This document shows, piece after piece, positions 1-9,033 of a stretch of 64,000 bases of DNA (position 1 is the stretch's first letter; each line of letters begins with the position of its first letter). The position numbers and the translations under genes were made by a program. The notes beneath the pieces are model-generated. The model was given only the letters and a program-made list of their open reading frames with translations, had not been told where the DNA came from and did not search any database. Origin of the DNA: Promethearchaeota archaeon Loki_b32 (GTDB lineage: Archaea; Asgardarchaeota; Lokiarchaeia; Sigyniarchaeales; SOKP01). The stretch covers positions 1 through 64,000 of the forward strand of contig NJBH01000017.1 of NCBI GenBank assembly GCA_005223125.1, read 5' to 3'.

Positions 1-2
1 TT

Positions 3-392
3 GGATATCGTTTTTATAAAAAACAAGAAAAAGAATCTCGAGTAGTAAATATACCTCTTGAATCCAAACTTATAAATCTTAAAATTCTTAAAGATTCAGG
101 AAGATTAGAGGAATCTATATCATATTTATTTAATGCAATTTATATGGATTTAATTAATGCTAAGTATGGTAGAGTTAGGAAAGAAAATGAAACAATTCGG
201 GATTTTGCTATAATCTCTGTTAAAGAATTAAGATTAACTCCTGCGGCGGTATACCCATTTATCCAAAGAGTTGAGGCAATAATCTATGCAAAGCCTTTTA
301 AAATAACAGAAAATGATTTCTATAACACATGTGAATTATTTTCACCAATATATTTCCAATTAACAGGATTTAATTTTGCATTGAATTTTTAA
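3..392 (+). CDS. DUF4129-like protein, C-terminal part (gene cut by window start)
   Basis: The reading frame is open from the first bases of the window, so this is the C-terminal end (about 129 residues) of a longer gene and the first ATG at 144 is internal. The visible part is helical. The stretch around ETIRDFAIISVKEL, followed by an IIYAKP block, resembles the C-terminal DUF4129 domain found with MoxR/DUF58 clusters. It is a clear paralogue of the next gene (523-900): both have an AV/SVYPF segment, an IIY block and a terminal ITGF/KTFNF-type ending. Its job is unknown. Its position just upstream of DUF4350, MoxR and DUF58 genes suggests a role in that membrane-associated complex. Confidence 0.6.
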   Translation, partial: GYRFYKKQEKESRVVNIPLESKLINLKILKDSGRLEESISYLFNAIYMDLINAKYGRVRKENETIRDFAIISVKELRLTPAAVYPFIQRVEAIIYAKPFKITENDFYNTCELFSPIYFQLTGFNFALNF

Positions 393-522
393 TTAAGTTT
401 TACATAAAAATACTAAAAAATAATAAATATTAAATAAAAAAAGTTGTACAAAAAAATTATAAATTTGAAAAAAATTATTAAATAAATTATTTAAAAAAGT
501 ACAGAAATAGGTAAGAAAAAAA

Positions 523-900
523 ATGGCTAAAAAGAAAAAAAAACAAGTAGAACCAGAAATAGATATTAAACAGAGACTTGCTAATGTAAAAATTTTAGTT
601 GAAACTAATAGAGCTAAGGAGGCAATTGCGTATATTTATCTTATATATGACGATATTATCAATACTAAATTCAAAAAACCAAGATTAGCTTATCAGACTA
701 TTCGTGAATATGCAATTGAATGTGTAAATGAATTAGAAAAGAAGCTTAAGCCAGAATCGGTATATCCCTTCATAAAAAAAATTGAAGACATTATTTATGG
801 TGGTGTAGACCCAACAAATAAAGAATTGAATTTCGCAATTGATTTGTTTTCCAATTTATACAATGAAATTACGGGAAAAACGTTCAATTTCAAGTTATAG
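523..900 (+). CDS. Small DUF4129-like soluble protein, paralogue of preceding gene
   Basis: A 125-residue protein that begins with a very lysine-rich segment (MAKKKKKQ) and is otherwise helical. It aligns by eye over most of its length with the protein ending at 392, so the two are tandem duplicates. The QTIREYAIECVNEL and KPESVYPFIKK stretches are the shared core, similar to DUF4129-type C-terminal domains. An AGGT purine run precedes the ATG. It lies 71 bases upstream of the DUF4350-like membrane gene on the same strand and is probably part of the MoxR operon. No catalytic motif is visible; an adaptor or regulatory role is only a guess. Confidence 0.65.
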   Translation: MAKKKKKQVEPEIDIKQRLANVKILVETNRAKEAIAYIYLIYDDIINTKFKKPRLAYQTIREYAIECVNELEKKLKPESVYPFIKKIEDIIYGGVDPTNKELNFAIDLFSNLYNEITGKTFNFKL

Positions 901-971
901 AGAGATAATTTATAAAATTTTAAGGAAATTATTTCAAATAGTATAAAAAATAAAAAAAAATCAAAATCAAA

Positions 972-2750
972 ATGGTAAAACCGGGAAAAGCATCTAAAAA
1001 AAGTATTAATATCTCAAAAGGGATTATATTTACATTTTTTACAATATATTTCATAGTTTTTGGATTAATTATTAGTGAGTTTACAGACTCATTAAAAAAA
1101 GATAATCCAACAAGTTTTCCTGTTTTTATGACTTATATACCTCTTTTATGTTATGTTGGCGCCTTATTCTGTGGAATTAGTTTTATTATATTTATTAGAA
1201 ATGCTACTTCCCAAAAAGTGCGACAAACACAGTCCCGAAAAAAAATCAAAACAGGTTCAATATATAAGCAAGCATTATTTTTGATAATTTTTATTTTTGT
1301 ATTTATTCCTTTATTTTCCCCAATGATTGACCAGGGAAAAAATGATCAAAATTTCTCAATATATAATTATAGATGGAATGGAGCTTCTGATTTTAAACAA
1401 ATGATAGATGAAGAAGAAGATTATGACGTAATGGCAGTACAATCAAGTTTAAGTGCCACTGAACGGCTAGATAAAAAAATTCTATTAGTTTTATTAGGAC
1501 CAAACCAATTTTATGACCCAATTTTCGAAATACCCTATTTTATAAATTTCTTTCAAGCTGGAAATTCGCTATTATTATGTCATGACCATGGTTCCACAAG
1601 CACCTTGTTATGGGAAATTTTTATTGCCAATCTACTTGGTATGTTTAGTCAAAATGTGACGGAAATGTTTCCGGTTACATTATTTCCTAATGGAATTTTA
1701 CATGATAATGAATCTTATGATCCAACACCTCAATTTCCTGTAATTCGAGATTTCAATTCTCATCCTACAACAGAAGGGATAGAGGAAGTTATTCTCTCAG
1801 TTGCCTCTTGTGCTGCTGGAGGTCCGCTTGTAGAATTTTTTGGATGGGATATTATAGGTTCTGCTAGTGATACATATAGTTTTGTGGATAAAAATGGCAA
1901 TGGTAAAGTGGATCCTGATATTGATGTCCTTGATATAGGATTCATAGGTGAAGCACTTTTTGACCAGGGATTTCCTGCTGACGCATTGAAAATTCCTTTG
2001 TACCATCCTCTAACACCCCATGTTTTTTTGGCTAAAGAATTGGGAAATTCTCGTATATTTGTATCAGCAGATGCAAGTTTGTTTAATAATGAATTAATAA
2101 ATGAACCCGGCTATGATAATCGTAAATTTGGTAAAAATATAATTGATTGGCTTACTTATAATGATAATGGAGCGGGAGGAAACAAAGATGATTGGGTTGT
2201 AGTCTTCGATGAAGCGCATATACGTCCAGAATATTCGAGAGATCTGAGTTCTGCGGGGATTTATGGCTTCATTATGCAATATATAGTACATTTATCTACA
2301 AATCCTATAACAGCATGGATTTATCCCGTACTTGCATTATATACATTAAGGAAATACCTACCAAAAAAAGATAAAAAGAAAGAAGAAGAAAAAATTGCTA
2401 AAGAGGAGGAAAAGAAAGAAGAAATGGCCAGGTTTCGAACTTCTTCATTTTTTGCCCAAAAAATTGAAGAATATAAAGATAAGATGAAATATGGAGAAGC
2501 GTTAAAATTACTTTACAGAAGGTTAGAAAGAAAATTAAATACTCAATTAAGAGGTAAAAAAATATCTACTAAAAATGTAATAGATTTGGTCATTGGTAAA
2601 GATCCTTCAACAACAAAATTAAAAATCAAAAGATTAAGTAAATTTATGGATAGGATTTTATCAATTAAAGAAGGAAAATATAAAATAAAAACTGAACAAG
2701 ATTTCGAAGAATTATTTTTCGAGATGGGTTGGGCAGTTAATAATATTTAA
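972..2750 (+). CDS. DUF4350-type membrane protein of the MoxR cluster
   Basis: A 592-residue membrane protein. Three hydrophobic segments lie at about residues 20-45, 53-76 and 97-118. A long domain outside the membrane follows (about 120-420), with a Rossmann/GATase-like look (KILLVLLGPNQFYDP, later NSLLLCHDHGS). Further hydrophobic stretches lie near residues 425-450, then a charged coiled coil rich in Lys/Glu and a C-terminal helical domain (YGEALKLLYRRLERKL) resembling the DUF4129-type proteins upstream. This is the organisation of DUF4350 proteins that accompany MoxR and DUF58 genes. The MoxR gene begins 68 bases downstream. The function is unproven; such clusters are thought to take part in protein maturation or envelope assembly. 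Confidence 0.6.
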   Translation: MVKPGKASKKSINISKGIIFTFFTIYFIVFGLIISEFTDSLKKDNPTSFPVFMTYIPLLCYVGALFCGISFIIFIRNATSQKVRQTQSRKKIKTGSIYKQALFLIIFIFVFIPLFSPMIDQGKNDQNFSIYNYRWNGASDFKQMIDEEEDYDVMAVQSSLSATERLDKKILLVLLGPNQFYDPIFEIPYFINFFQAGNSLLLCHDHGSTSTLLWEIFIANLLGMFSQNVTEMFPVTLFPNGILHDNESYDPTPQFPVIRDFNSHPTTEGIEEVILSVASCAAGGPLVEFFGWDIIGSASDTYSFVDKNGNGKVDPDIDVLDIGFIGEALFDQGFPADALKIPLYHPLTPHVFLAKELGNSRIFVSADASLFNNELINEPGYDNRKFGKNIIDWLTYNDNGAGGNKDDWVVVFDEAHIRPEYSRDLSSAGIYGFIMQYIVHLSTNPITAWIYPVLALYTLRKYLPKKDKKKEEEKIAKEEEKKEEMARFRTSSFFAQKIEEYKDKMKYGEALKLLYRRLERKLNTQLRGKKISTKNVIDLVIGKDPSTTKLKIKRLSKFMDRILSIKEGKYKIKTEQDFEELFFEMGWAVNNI

Positions 2751-2804
2751 TCAAATTTAAAATATAAAATAAGAAAATTAAAGAAAAAAAGGAAAATAAT
2801 TAAA

Positions 2805-2809
2805 GAGGT
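2805..2809 (+). promoter_or_regulatory. Shine-Dalgarno site of moxR
   Basis: GAGGT lies 9 bases before the ATG at 2819. Most genes in this window lack a clear Shine-Dalgarno sequence, so this site supports internal translation initiation within an operon and fixes the moxR start. Confidence 0.5.
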
Positions 2810-2818
2810 TGTTAAAAT

Positions 2819-3799
2819 ATGGAAACTCCAGATAAAGCAAAGTATTATGACCACGAAGAAATTGATGTAACACCCATAAGAGAGATTGCACAAGAAGTAC
2901 TAAGTGAAGTGTCTAGAGTGATAGTAGGTTATGGAGAAATTCTCCAACAACTTTTTATCGCGCTCTTAGTAAATGGACATGTTCTATTGGAAGGAGTTCC
3001 AGGTCTCGGAAAAACTGTTATGGCAAAAACATATGCTCGTACTCTTGGTATATCTTTTCGTAGAGTTCAATTTACACCAGATTTACTCCCAGCAGATATT
3101 ACTGGTACAAAGATTTTTGATCAAAATGAAGGTGCATTTATTCTCCAAAAGGGACCTATATTTGCAAATGTAGTTCTTGCCGATGAAATTAACAGAGCCG
3201 CTCCTAAAACTCAAGCAGCTCTTCTAGAGGCTATGGCCGAGCGACAAGTAACTATTGAAGGCCAAACACTAGTACTTGAAAAGCCCTTTATTGTTGTTGC
3301 TACTGAGAACCCTGTAGAAATGGAAGGAACATATCCCTTGCCCGAGGCACAAATTGATCGATTTTTGTTCAAACTCTGGCTTGATTATCCAGAACAAGAT
3401 GAAGAGGTAGAAATTATGAGAAGACAGATTTCAGGTGAGTCTCCTTCAATAGAAGCTATAACTAATGGGGAAGAGATTCTTGCAGCTCAAAAGATCATGA
3501 ATCTAGTTTATATTGATGATCGTATCTTAAAATATATCAGAGACCTTATATTAAAGACTCGAAATCATCCTCAGATTGCTCTTGGATGTGGACCTAGAGC
3601 TTCACTCACCTTAATGAAAAGTGCTAAAGCAAGAGCTGCCATACTTGGCCGTATCTATGTTACTCCTGATGATGTACGAGCTTTAATAGTTCCTGCATTA
3701 AATCATCGACTTCTCTTAAAACCAGAAACAGAACTCGAAGGTCTTGATACAAAAGCAGTGTTAAAATCAATTATCGAAGAAATTCCTATCCCAATTTAA
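2819..3799 (+). CDS. MoxR-family AAA+ ATPase
   Basis: A 326-residue AAA+ ATPase of the MoxR family, close to the family's usual length. Walker A is GVPGLGKT at about residues 60-67 and Walker B is VVLADEINRA near residue 120. The sensor region ATENPVEMEGTYPLPEAQIDR is the MoxR hallmark, and a C-terminal lid domain follows. MoxR proteins act as chaperone-like ATPases, often with a DUF58/VWA partner that inserts cofactors or remodels substrates. Here the partner is the DUF58 gene just downstream, and DUF4350/DUF4129-type membrane proteins flank it. The substrate cannot be read from the sequence. Confidence 0.92.
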   Translation: METPDKAKYYDHEEIDVTPIREIAQEVLSEVSRVIVGYGEILQQLFIALLVNGHVLLEGVPGLGKTVMAKTYARTLGISFRRVQFTPDLLPADITGTKIFDQNEGAFILQKGPIFANVVLADEINRAAPKTQAALLEAMAERQVTIEGQTLVLEKPFIVVATENPVEMEGTYPLPEAQIDRFLFKLWLDYPEQDEEVEIMRRQISGESPSIEAITNGEEILAAQKIMNLVYIDDRILKYIRDLILKTRNHPQIALGCGPRASLTLMKSAKARAAILGRIYVTPDDVRALIVPALNHRLLLKPETELEGLDTKAVLKSIIEEIPIPI

Positions 3800-3849
3800 A
3801 AAATTCAATTTTTTTTTAAATTGGTGTTGAATTTAAATCATAAAATAAA

Positions 3850-5211
3850 ATAAAAAAGGTAAAAACACAGCGGTGGAAAAACATTTTAGGAGGAAAAGGA
3901 AGAAGTTTAATTCTATTTGCTGTATTTTTTCTTACAGCCGGATTTGCATTTGAAAATTATTTCTTAATCTACTTCGCAATTTTATTATTATTTAGTACAA
4001 TTATTAGTTTACCTGTTTTCTACTATAAGATGAATGTAGAAGAATTACGAGTACATAGAGAACTCGAAAAGGAAAAAGTGTTCAAAGACGATTTCGTTCA
4101 TGTAAAAGTGGTTATTGAAAATATAGGTCGAAATAGCTTTGATTTTATTGAAATAAGAGATAACTACAACCCACAGCTTTTTAGATTAATTTTAGGTGAA
4201 AATTTTATATCTACAAGAATTGGTCCTAAAGCAGTCATTAAATTCTCTTACGTTCTTGAACCAAAAGTAAGAGGTGAATATGCACTTGGACCTTTATCAA
4301 TTATAGTTAAGGACAGATTAGGTTTTAATTCATTAGAGAGAATTGTTCCAGATAGTGTTACTGATATACTAATATATCCTCCTTATGAAGATATTAAAAG
4401 AATTGAAATACTAGGTTCTAAAAGATCATTACAACTTAACTATGGTATCCAAAGATCGAAACAAAAAGGGCTTGGTTCAGAATTTTATGGTATGAGAAAG
4501 TACGTTTTTGGAGATCAATTTAGGTTAATAAATTGGAAAGCAAGTGCCCGCTATCAAAAATTAATTGTTAAGGAATATGAAAGTGAAAGAGATGTAACTG
4601 TTATGATTTTAGTAGATTCTTCAGATACAATGGCAGGAGGGGCTATTGAAAATACAAAATTTGAATATGCAATAAGAGCATGTATGCTTTTAACAAAAGT
4701 AGCACTAACCCGAAGGGATAATGTAGGTGTATTTACTTTTTCAGATAAAAAGAATCTTAATTTCCTGAAACCGAATAGTGGAGAAGAACATTTCTATAAA
4801 GTTCTAGATTTTGTTGCAAGGGTGAAACCACAAGGAAAATGTAAAATGATTGAAGCAATGGATCATTTTACTAGACGTTTTCAAAAGCGAAGTTTAATTT
4901 TCATTATTTCTGATTTGGAGGCAAATCCTAAAGATATTACACAGGCTATTAAAAAATTAGTACCTTTTAATCATTCTATCATTGTTATTAATCCATTCAG
5001 TCCATGGTTTGAGATTCATGAAATAGATTTGTCTTCAACAGATAAAGCTTTAGCAGAAGCAATTAGTGAAGAAATGATGGAACATATTTTAAGTACTAGA
5101 CAAGTTCTTCGAAATCTGGGTATTAATATAATAACATGTGGGCCTGATGATATGATGAATCAAGTTTTAAGTAACTATATGGAAGCAAAGAAAAAGGGGA
5201 AGGCGTATTAA
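3850..5211 (+). CDS. DUF58/VWA-like membrane protein, start codon not canonical
   Basis: The first ATG in frame is at 4030 (393 residues), but the frame is open back to 3844. The upstream part encodes a basic segment (KTQRWKN) and two hydrophobic helices ending just before that ATG, exactly what DUF58 proteins normally carry at the N-terminus. No ATG, GTG or TTG exists in this extension; ATA at 3850 or ATT at 3883 or 3910 would have to serve, and the coordinate here assumes ATA. The rest shows a beta-rich domain, the DUF58 core (GSEFYGMRKYVFGDQFRLINWKASAR) and a VWA-like domain with DSSDTM. It partners the MoxR ATPase and sits 4 bases before the next gene. Confidence 0.75.
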   Translation: MKKVKTQRWKNILGGKGRSLILFAVFFLTAGFAFENYFLIYFAILLLFSTIISLPVFYYKMNVEELRVHRELEKEKVFKDDFVHVKVVIENIGRNSFDFIEIRDNYNPQLFRLILGENFISTRIGPKAVIKFSYVLEPKVRGEYALGPLSIIVKDRLGFNSLERIVPDSVTDILIYPPYEDIKRIEILGSKRSLQLNYGIQRSKQKGLGSEFYGMRKYVFGDQFRLINWKASARYQKLIVKEYESERDVTVMILVDSSDTMAGGAIENTKFEYAIRACMLLTKVALTRRDNVGVFTFSDKKNLNFLKPNSGEEHFYKVLDFVARVKPQGKCKMIEAMDHFTRRFQKRSLIFIISDLEANPKDITQAIKKLVPFNHSIIVINPFSPWFEIHEIDLSSTDKALAEAISEEMMEHILSTRQVLRNLGINIITCGPDDMMNQVLSNYMEAKKKGKAY

Positions 5212-5214
5212 AAA

Positions 5215-6651
5215 ATGGCTCGTGGGTATTTGTTAACATTAAAAATTATCAATCTAGCAGTATTCTCCTTCATTATTACTGTTTTTCTAATATCTATTTT
5301 TGATTTTGATACTGTAATAGTCACAGCTGACGATGAATTTGTAATATTAGCCTTTTTTGGAGCAGTAAAAAATGTATTTTCATACATAATTTATGGAGTC
5401 AGTTTACTTATTGCCTATGGTTGTACGTTTGTAATTGCGAGTATATCTCAAAGTAATTTTATGTTTGATTTTGTTCATGGATTTTTCGAAGGCTATCTAA
5501 GTAAATGGTTTTCAGTACCCCAACCTGAGATACAAAATATCCCATCGTTAATTTTTGATGAATTGGGTGTGTTATTTAATGATCTTTATTTGTTTATTTT
5601 TCAAATTTTATTCGTAATAGCAGTTATTTATGCAATTAGAGGTTTTTTCAAAAGCGATCCTAAACATTCATTTGTTTCAATTGGTTCAATAATTTTAATG
5701 ATTATTGTCACTCTAATGGTGGCCGGATTAAGAGATATGTTGAATTTATTCAATGTTCATTTTACTTATTTGGATGAGATGGCTAACCCTCTTGACTCAA
5801 TATTATTCGAGATCCCAATTGATAATTTTTTTGCTTTTATAGCAAGTCCGGTTATTTTATTCAGTATTATCTCTTACATTTATTTAGAACTTGCATTCCA
5901 GATCAATTATGCTGATACGGTCACAAAACCCTCCTTAGAGAGAAGTGATAGATTAGAAGCTCAATTGAATATTCTTGCAAGAGAATCACATTTTGTAACA
6001 GCTAATATTGATAAAATAAAAGAGGAAGCAAAAGAGAAGATGAGACAAATTGAATTAGAGCAAAAAGAGGGATTAGCTATTGGAAAATTCTTCGCCAAAA
6101 CAGGCAAACGATTCTCATACGTAAAAGAAATGATAGAAAGGAAAAAGTTAGAGGAAGAGGAGAAAAAATTAGTAACTGCGGCCTCTAAGACAAGAAGACT
6201 CGGGAGATATATAGAACGTCTTTTCCAGGAGGACACTGAAGCCAGAGAAACATTAACTGCAAAATCATCAGCACCACGGGCTCGAAATCTAGCAACATCA
6301 ACATTATTAAACTTCATATATCGTGTAGGTTTACTTTTAATCATAAGTTATATTATAATACACCCACATTGGTTTTTAGACACAGTAATACAATTACCCG
6401 ATGCGATTACTGAGAGTGTTGCAATGTTCTCTCCAGAAGTTATCATAATTCTATTAGCCCCAATCATGCTAATTTTTCCAGTAATTTCTAAATTAATTTC
6501 ATTTATTAAACATAGAAATTTAATTATTAGATTGCAACAAGAAGGCCGGATAAAGGAACTTCTAATTTCAGTTGGAGATTATGTTAAAAAAGAAGAAGTT
6601 GAAGTGGCATTGGAAGATGAAGCTGAAGAAGTAGCAACTGAATCTGCATAA
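5215..6651 (+). CDS. Multi-pass membrane protein with internal coiled coil, MoxR cluster
   Basis: A 478-residue integral membrane protein starting 4 bases after the DUF58 stop, so surely co-transcribed. Hydrophobic segments are visible near residues 8-30, 44-68, 118-142, 150-172 and 198-224. A long Lys/Glu-rich coiled coil follows (about 230-335), then two or three more membrane helices (about 360-380 and 395-425) and an acidic tail. I do not recognise a named family. Its place as the last gene of the MoxR-DUF58-DUF4350 cluster suggests it is a membrane component or client of that system. Transcription then meets the convergent cofD gene 17 bases away. Confidence 0.7.
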   Translation: MARGYLLTLKIINLAVFSFIITVFLISIFDFDTVIVTADDEFVILAFFGAVKNVFSYIIYGVSLLIAYGCTFVIASISQSNFMFDFVHGFFEGYLSKWFSVPQPEIQNIPSLIFDELGVLFNDLYLFIFQILFVIAVIYAIRGFFKSDPKHSFVSIGSIILMIIVTLMVAGLRDMLNLFNVHFTYLDEMANPLDSILFEIPIDNFFAFIASPVILFSIISYIYLELAFQINYADTVTKPSLERSDRLEAQLNILARESHFVTANIDKIKEEAKEKMRQIELEQKEGLAIGKFFAKTGKRFSYVKEMIERKKLEEEEKKLVTAASKTRRLGRYIERLFQEDTEARETLTAKSSAPRARNLATSTLLNFIYRVGLLLIISYIIIHPHWFLDTVIQLPDAITESVAMFSPEVIIILLAPIMLIFPVISKLISFIKHRNLIIRLQQEGRIKELLISVGDYVKKEEVEVALEDEAEEVATESA

Positions 6652-6668
6652 CTATAATTTTTTATAAA

Positions 6669-7625
6669 TTATAGATTTATTACATATTGAGCCAATTCTA
6701 TCTTTTTTCTTAAATCTACCATCAAAGTATCAAAACAATAAGTATTTATTCCTAATTCTTCAACTTTGGGTTTAAAAAAGCAATCTTTAATATCAATAAT
6801 AAAATTTCCTAAGAATTCCTTATAAAAATTTGCAACACCTAAGCATGAGATCTCTAAACCGATGCAATTCATCAATTTATCTGCTGGACCTTTAACGGTG
6901 GCTCCTTCTATAATTGGACTTATTCCAAAAACTCTATCCTTAACATTAGAAAGTGCTTCTTTTATTCCTTTCACTTGAAGGATAGTTCCTATTGATACAA
7001 TAGGATTTGATGGACATATTATTATTTTTTTAGCTTTTTTTATATAATTTAATACATTATTAACAGGTGTTGCTTTTTCAATCCCTCTAAATTCAATCTT
7101 TAGAACCTTTGGTTTACACTGGTGTTTAATGAAATACTCTTCGAAATGCATAGATTTTGAAGGTGTATAAATATATGTCTCAACTGATTCATTTGTCATA
7201 GGAATAAGATGAGATTTCACTCCTAAATTGTGACATATCAATTTTGTTATCTCTGCTTTACTAAAACCTTGTTTAAATAAATCAGTACGATAGATATGAG
7301 TAGCTAAATCTTTATCACCAATGTTAAACCATCCAGAATCATAGTATTTCTTTAAGATGGTTAAACAATTAAATGATTCATCAATAAATCCCCATCCTTT
7401 TTCTTTATCAACTAAATTTGCTAATGTATAAGTAATTATATCCAAATCGGGACATATTTTAAGTCCAAACAATTCGATATCATCACCAGTATTTATAATG
7501 ATTTTCAATAATTCTGGTTTAATTACATGAGCCAATCCTTCAATTAATTTTGCTGCTCCAACACCCCCTGCTAAAATTACATAATAGTCTTCTTTCATTT
7601 TTCTTCTTTTAAATGATAGGTTCAA
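6669..7625 (-). CDS. cofD: 2-phospho-L-lactate transferase CofD (coenzyme F420 biosynthesis)
   Basis: A 318-residue protein with the CofD signature: GGVGAAK at residues 20-26, NTGDD at 45-49, and the later CPDLDIITYTLANL and PSNPIVSIGTIL segments. CofD joins the lactyl- or enolpyruvyl-phospho moiety to the deazaflavin Fo to give (dehydro)F420-0. The annotated start overlaps the upstream cofE-like gene by 17 bases. An internal ATG ten codons in (7598) would leave an 11-base gap and gives the usual start just before the nucleotide-binding strand, so the true start is uncertain. It is downstream of cofE on the same strand, forming a two-gene F420 unit. Confidence 0.9.
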   Translation of the reverse strand: MNLSFKRRKMKEDYYVILAGGVGAAKLIEGLAHVIKPELLKIIINTGDDIELFGLKICPDLDIITYTLANLVDKEKGWGFIDESFNCLTILKKYYDSGWFNIGDKDLATHIYRTDLFKQGFSKAEITKLICHNLGVKSHLIPMTNESVETYIYTPSKSMHFEEYFIKHQCKPKVLKIEFRGIEKATPVNNVLNYIKKAKKIIICPSNPIVSIGTILQVKGIKEALSNVKDRVFGISPIIEGATVKGPADKLMNCIGLEISCLGVANFYKEFLGNFIIDIKDCFFKPKVEELGINTYCFDTLMVDLRKKIELAQYVINL

Positions 7626-9021
7626 ATAATATATCTTTCAATTCTTTACGATTTGGTGCTTTTACAGCTTTAAGAGGATATCCAACTGTAAAAAATGCCA
7701 TTGGGATATATGTATCAGGAAGTTGTAAACTTTCTTTTATAATATCTTTCGCAAAGATAGGTGCACAATACCAGCATGCTGCTAATTTTTTCATTTCAAA
7801 AGCTAGGAGAAGATATGTTGCCGAACTACTAATACTTTGGATACCTAAAATAAATTCATTTTGTGTTCTCTCAGGATCGGGATATTTTTCTAAATCTAAT
7901 GAATCTAAACATAATATTATTAAAATTGGGGCTTTAACGAAATTGTTTCTTGTTCCTTCTATTTTAAGTTTAATGAATTCTTTTGATTTACCATTTTTCT
8001 GTAAATCATTTCGTAATTTTTCATTCATTTTATCTATCAAATTTACACGTGTTTTATCTCTTTCCAATATTGTATATCTCCAAAATTGTCCATTATGAGC
8101 ACTCGGAGCCCAGCGCGCAAGCTCAATACATTCTTCAATAATTTTTTTATCAACAATTCTAGGTGCAAATGGCAATTTATAGCTCCTACGATTTTTAAGC
8201 AATTTATTTATCATGTTTACTTCATTATCCCGGAAAATATCAATCTCCTTCTTTCTTAATATAGATTTAATTGATGTTTTCTCATTAAATTCAAAATTAT
8301 ATCCTCTTATTAACACAATTGGAATTCCCTCATCCGATTCACCCATAACTAATTGTGCTGCAGCAGCAATACTATCAACTTGACCAATTATAGTTGTCTG
8401 GAGTTCATATCCAAATAAATCCTTTTTACCTCGTACATCCAAAATTGGATTTATACCTGATACTCCGATAGCGGTTCCGATAGCTCCCAATCTAAAAGGT
8501 CTCCCAAAAGAATCCGATATTATTATAGCAATTTCCTTTTTGGTTTTGTTCTTCAATGTTATTCTTATTTTTTCAGCTTCATTATCTGGGTTTTTAGGTA
8601 AAAGGGTCACTATTCCTTCACCTTCAACATTAGACTTATCTATTCCAGCATCTGCACAAATGAATCCATGATTAGTTTCAGTTATTAATACATGTTGACT
8701 TTTTATAATTTGCTCAGATTCATCTAAAATAGCTTGTATTAATTGCGGCTTTTTTTCTGGTAATCCATGCAGTTTTGTCTTTGGCATAATAGATTTGTAA
8801 ATTTCAAGAGCTTTCTCACTGGGTACGATTTCATTTAAATTCCTCGTTCTTCCACTGCTTTTAGAAATGATTGTTTGAGCAATAACAATAATATCTCCAT
8901 CTTGTAAGGGTAATCCATTTCTATCTAAAGCCTTTATTATAATATCAGAGATATTATCCCCCTTTTTAATTAATGGAATTTCTTTTAACCCAATAATTTT
9001 TATTTTATCTTTAAAACTCAT
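7609..9021 (-). CDS. cofE: F420-0:gamma-glutamyl ligase fused to nitroreductase domain (FbiB-like)
   Basis: A 470-residue two-domain protein. Residues 1 to about 250 are CofE, the GTP-dependent F420-0:glutamate ligase, with the conserved DSFGRPFRLGAIGTAIG block at 170-186 and a QVDSIAAAAQLVMGE segment. Residues about 277-470 form an FMN-binding nitroreductase domain (RRSYKL at 278-283, WAPSAHNGQFWRY at 304-316). Stand-alone archaeal CofE is about 250 residues; the fusion matches mycobacterial FbiB, whose C-terminal domain reduces dehydro-F420-0. By analogy this protein may reduce and then glutamylate the CofD product. It immediately precedes cofD with overlapping ends. Confidence 0.88.
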   Translation of the reverse strand: MSFKDKIKIIGLKEIPLIKKGDNISDIIIKALDRNGLPLQDGDIIVIAQTIISKSSGRTRNLNEIVPSEKALEIYKSIMPKTKLHGLPEKKPQLIQAILDESEQIIKSQHVLITETNHGFICADAGIDKSNVEGEGIVTLLPKNPDNEAEKIRITLKNKTKKEIAIIISDSFGRPFRLGAIGTAIGVSGINPILDVRGKKDLFGYELQTTIIGQVDSIAAAAQLVMGESDEGIPIVLIRGYNFEFNEKTSIKSILRKKEIDIFRDNEVNMINKLLKNRRSYKLPFAPRIVDKKIIEECIELARWAPSAHNGQFWRYTILERDKTRVNLIDKMNEKLRNDLQKNGKSKEFIKLKIEGTRNNFVKAPILIILCLDSLDLEKYPDPERTQNEFILGIQSISSSATYLLLAFEMKKLAACWYCAPIFAKDIIKESLQLPDTYIPMAFFTVGYPLKAVKAPNRKELKDILFEPII

Positions 9022-9033
9022 GATACGACAATT

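Noticed and set aside
3873-3940. GTG at 3873 as start of the DUF58 gene
   Set aside because: It is in a different frame and leads to a stop after about 27 codons; a frameshift would be needed to reach the DUF58 frame.
5961-6344. 127-codon minus-strand frame in the 478-residue membrane gene
   Set aside because: It is the complement of the coiled-coil region, Ser/Phe-rich as expected for a shadow of Glu/Lys codons.
7613-8098. 161-codon plus-strand frame antisense to the CofE fusion
   Set aside because: It mirrors the nitroreductase domain on the other strand; the minus-strand protein has clear family motifs, so this is a shadow.
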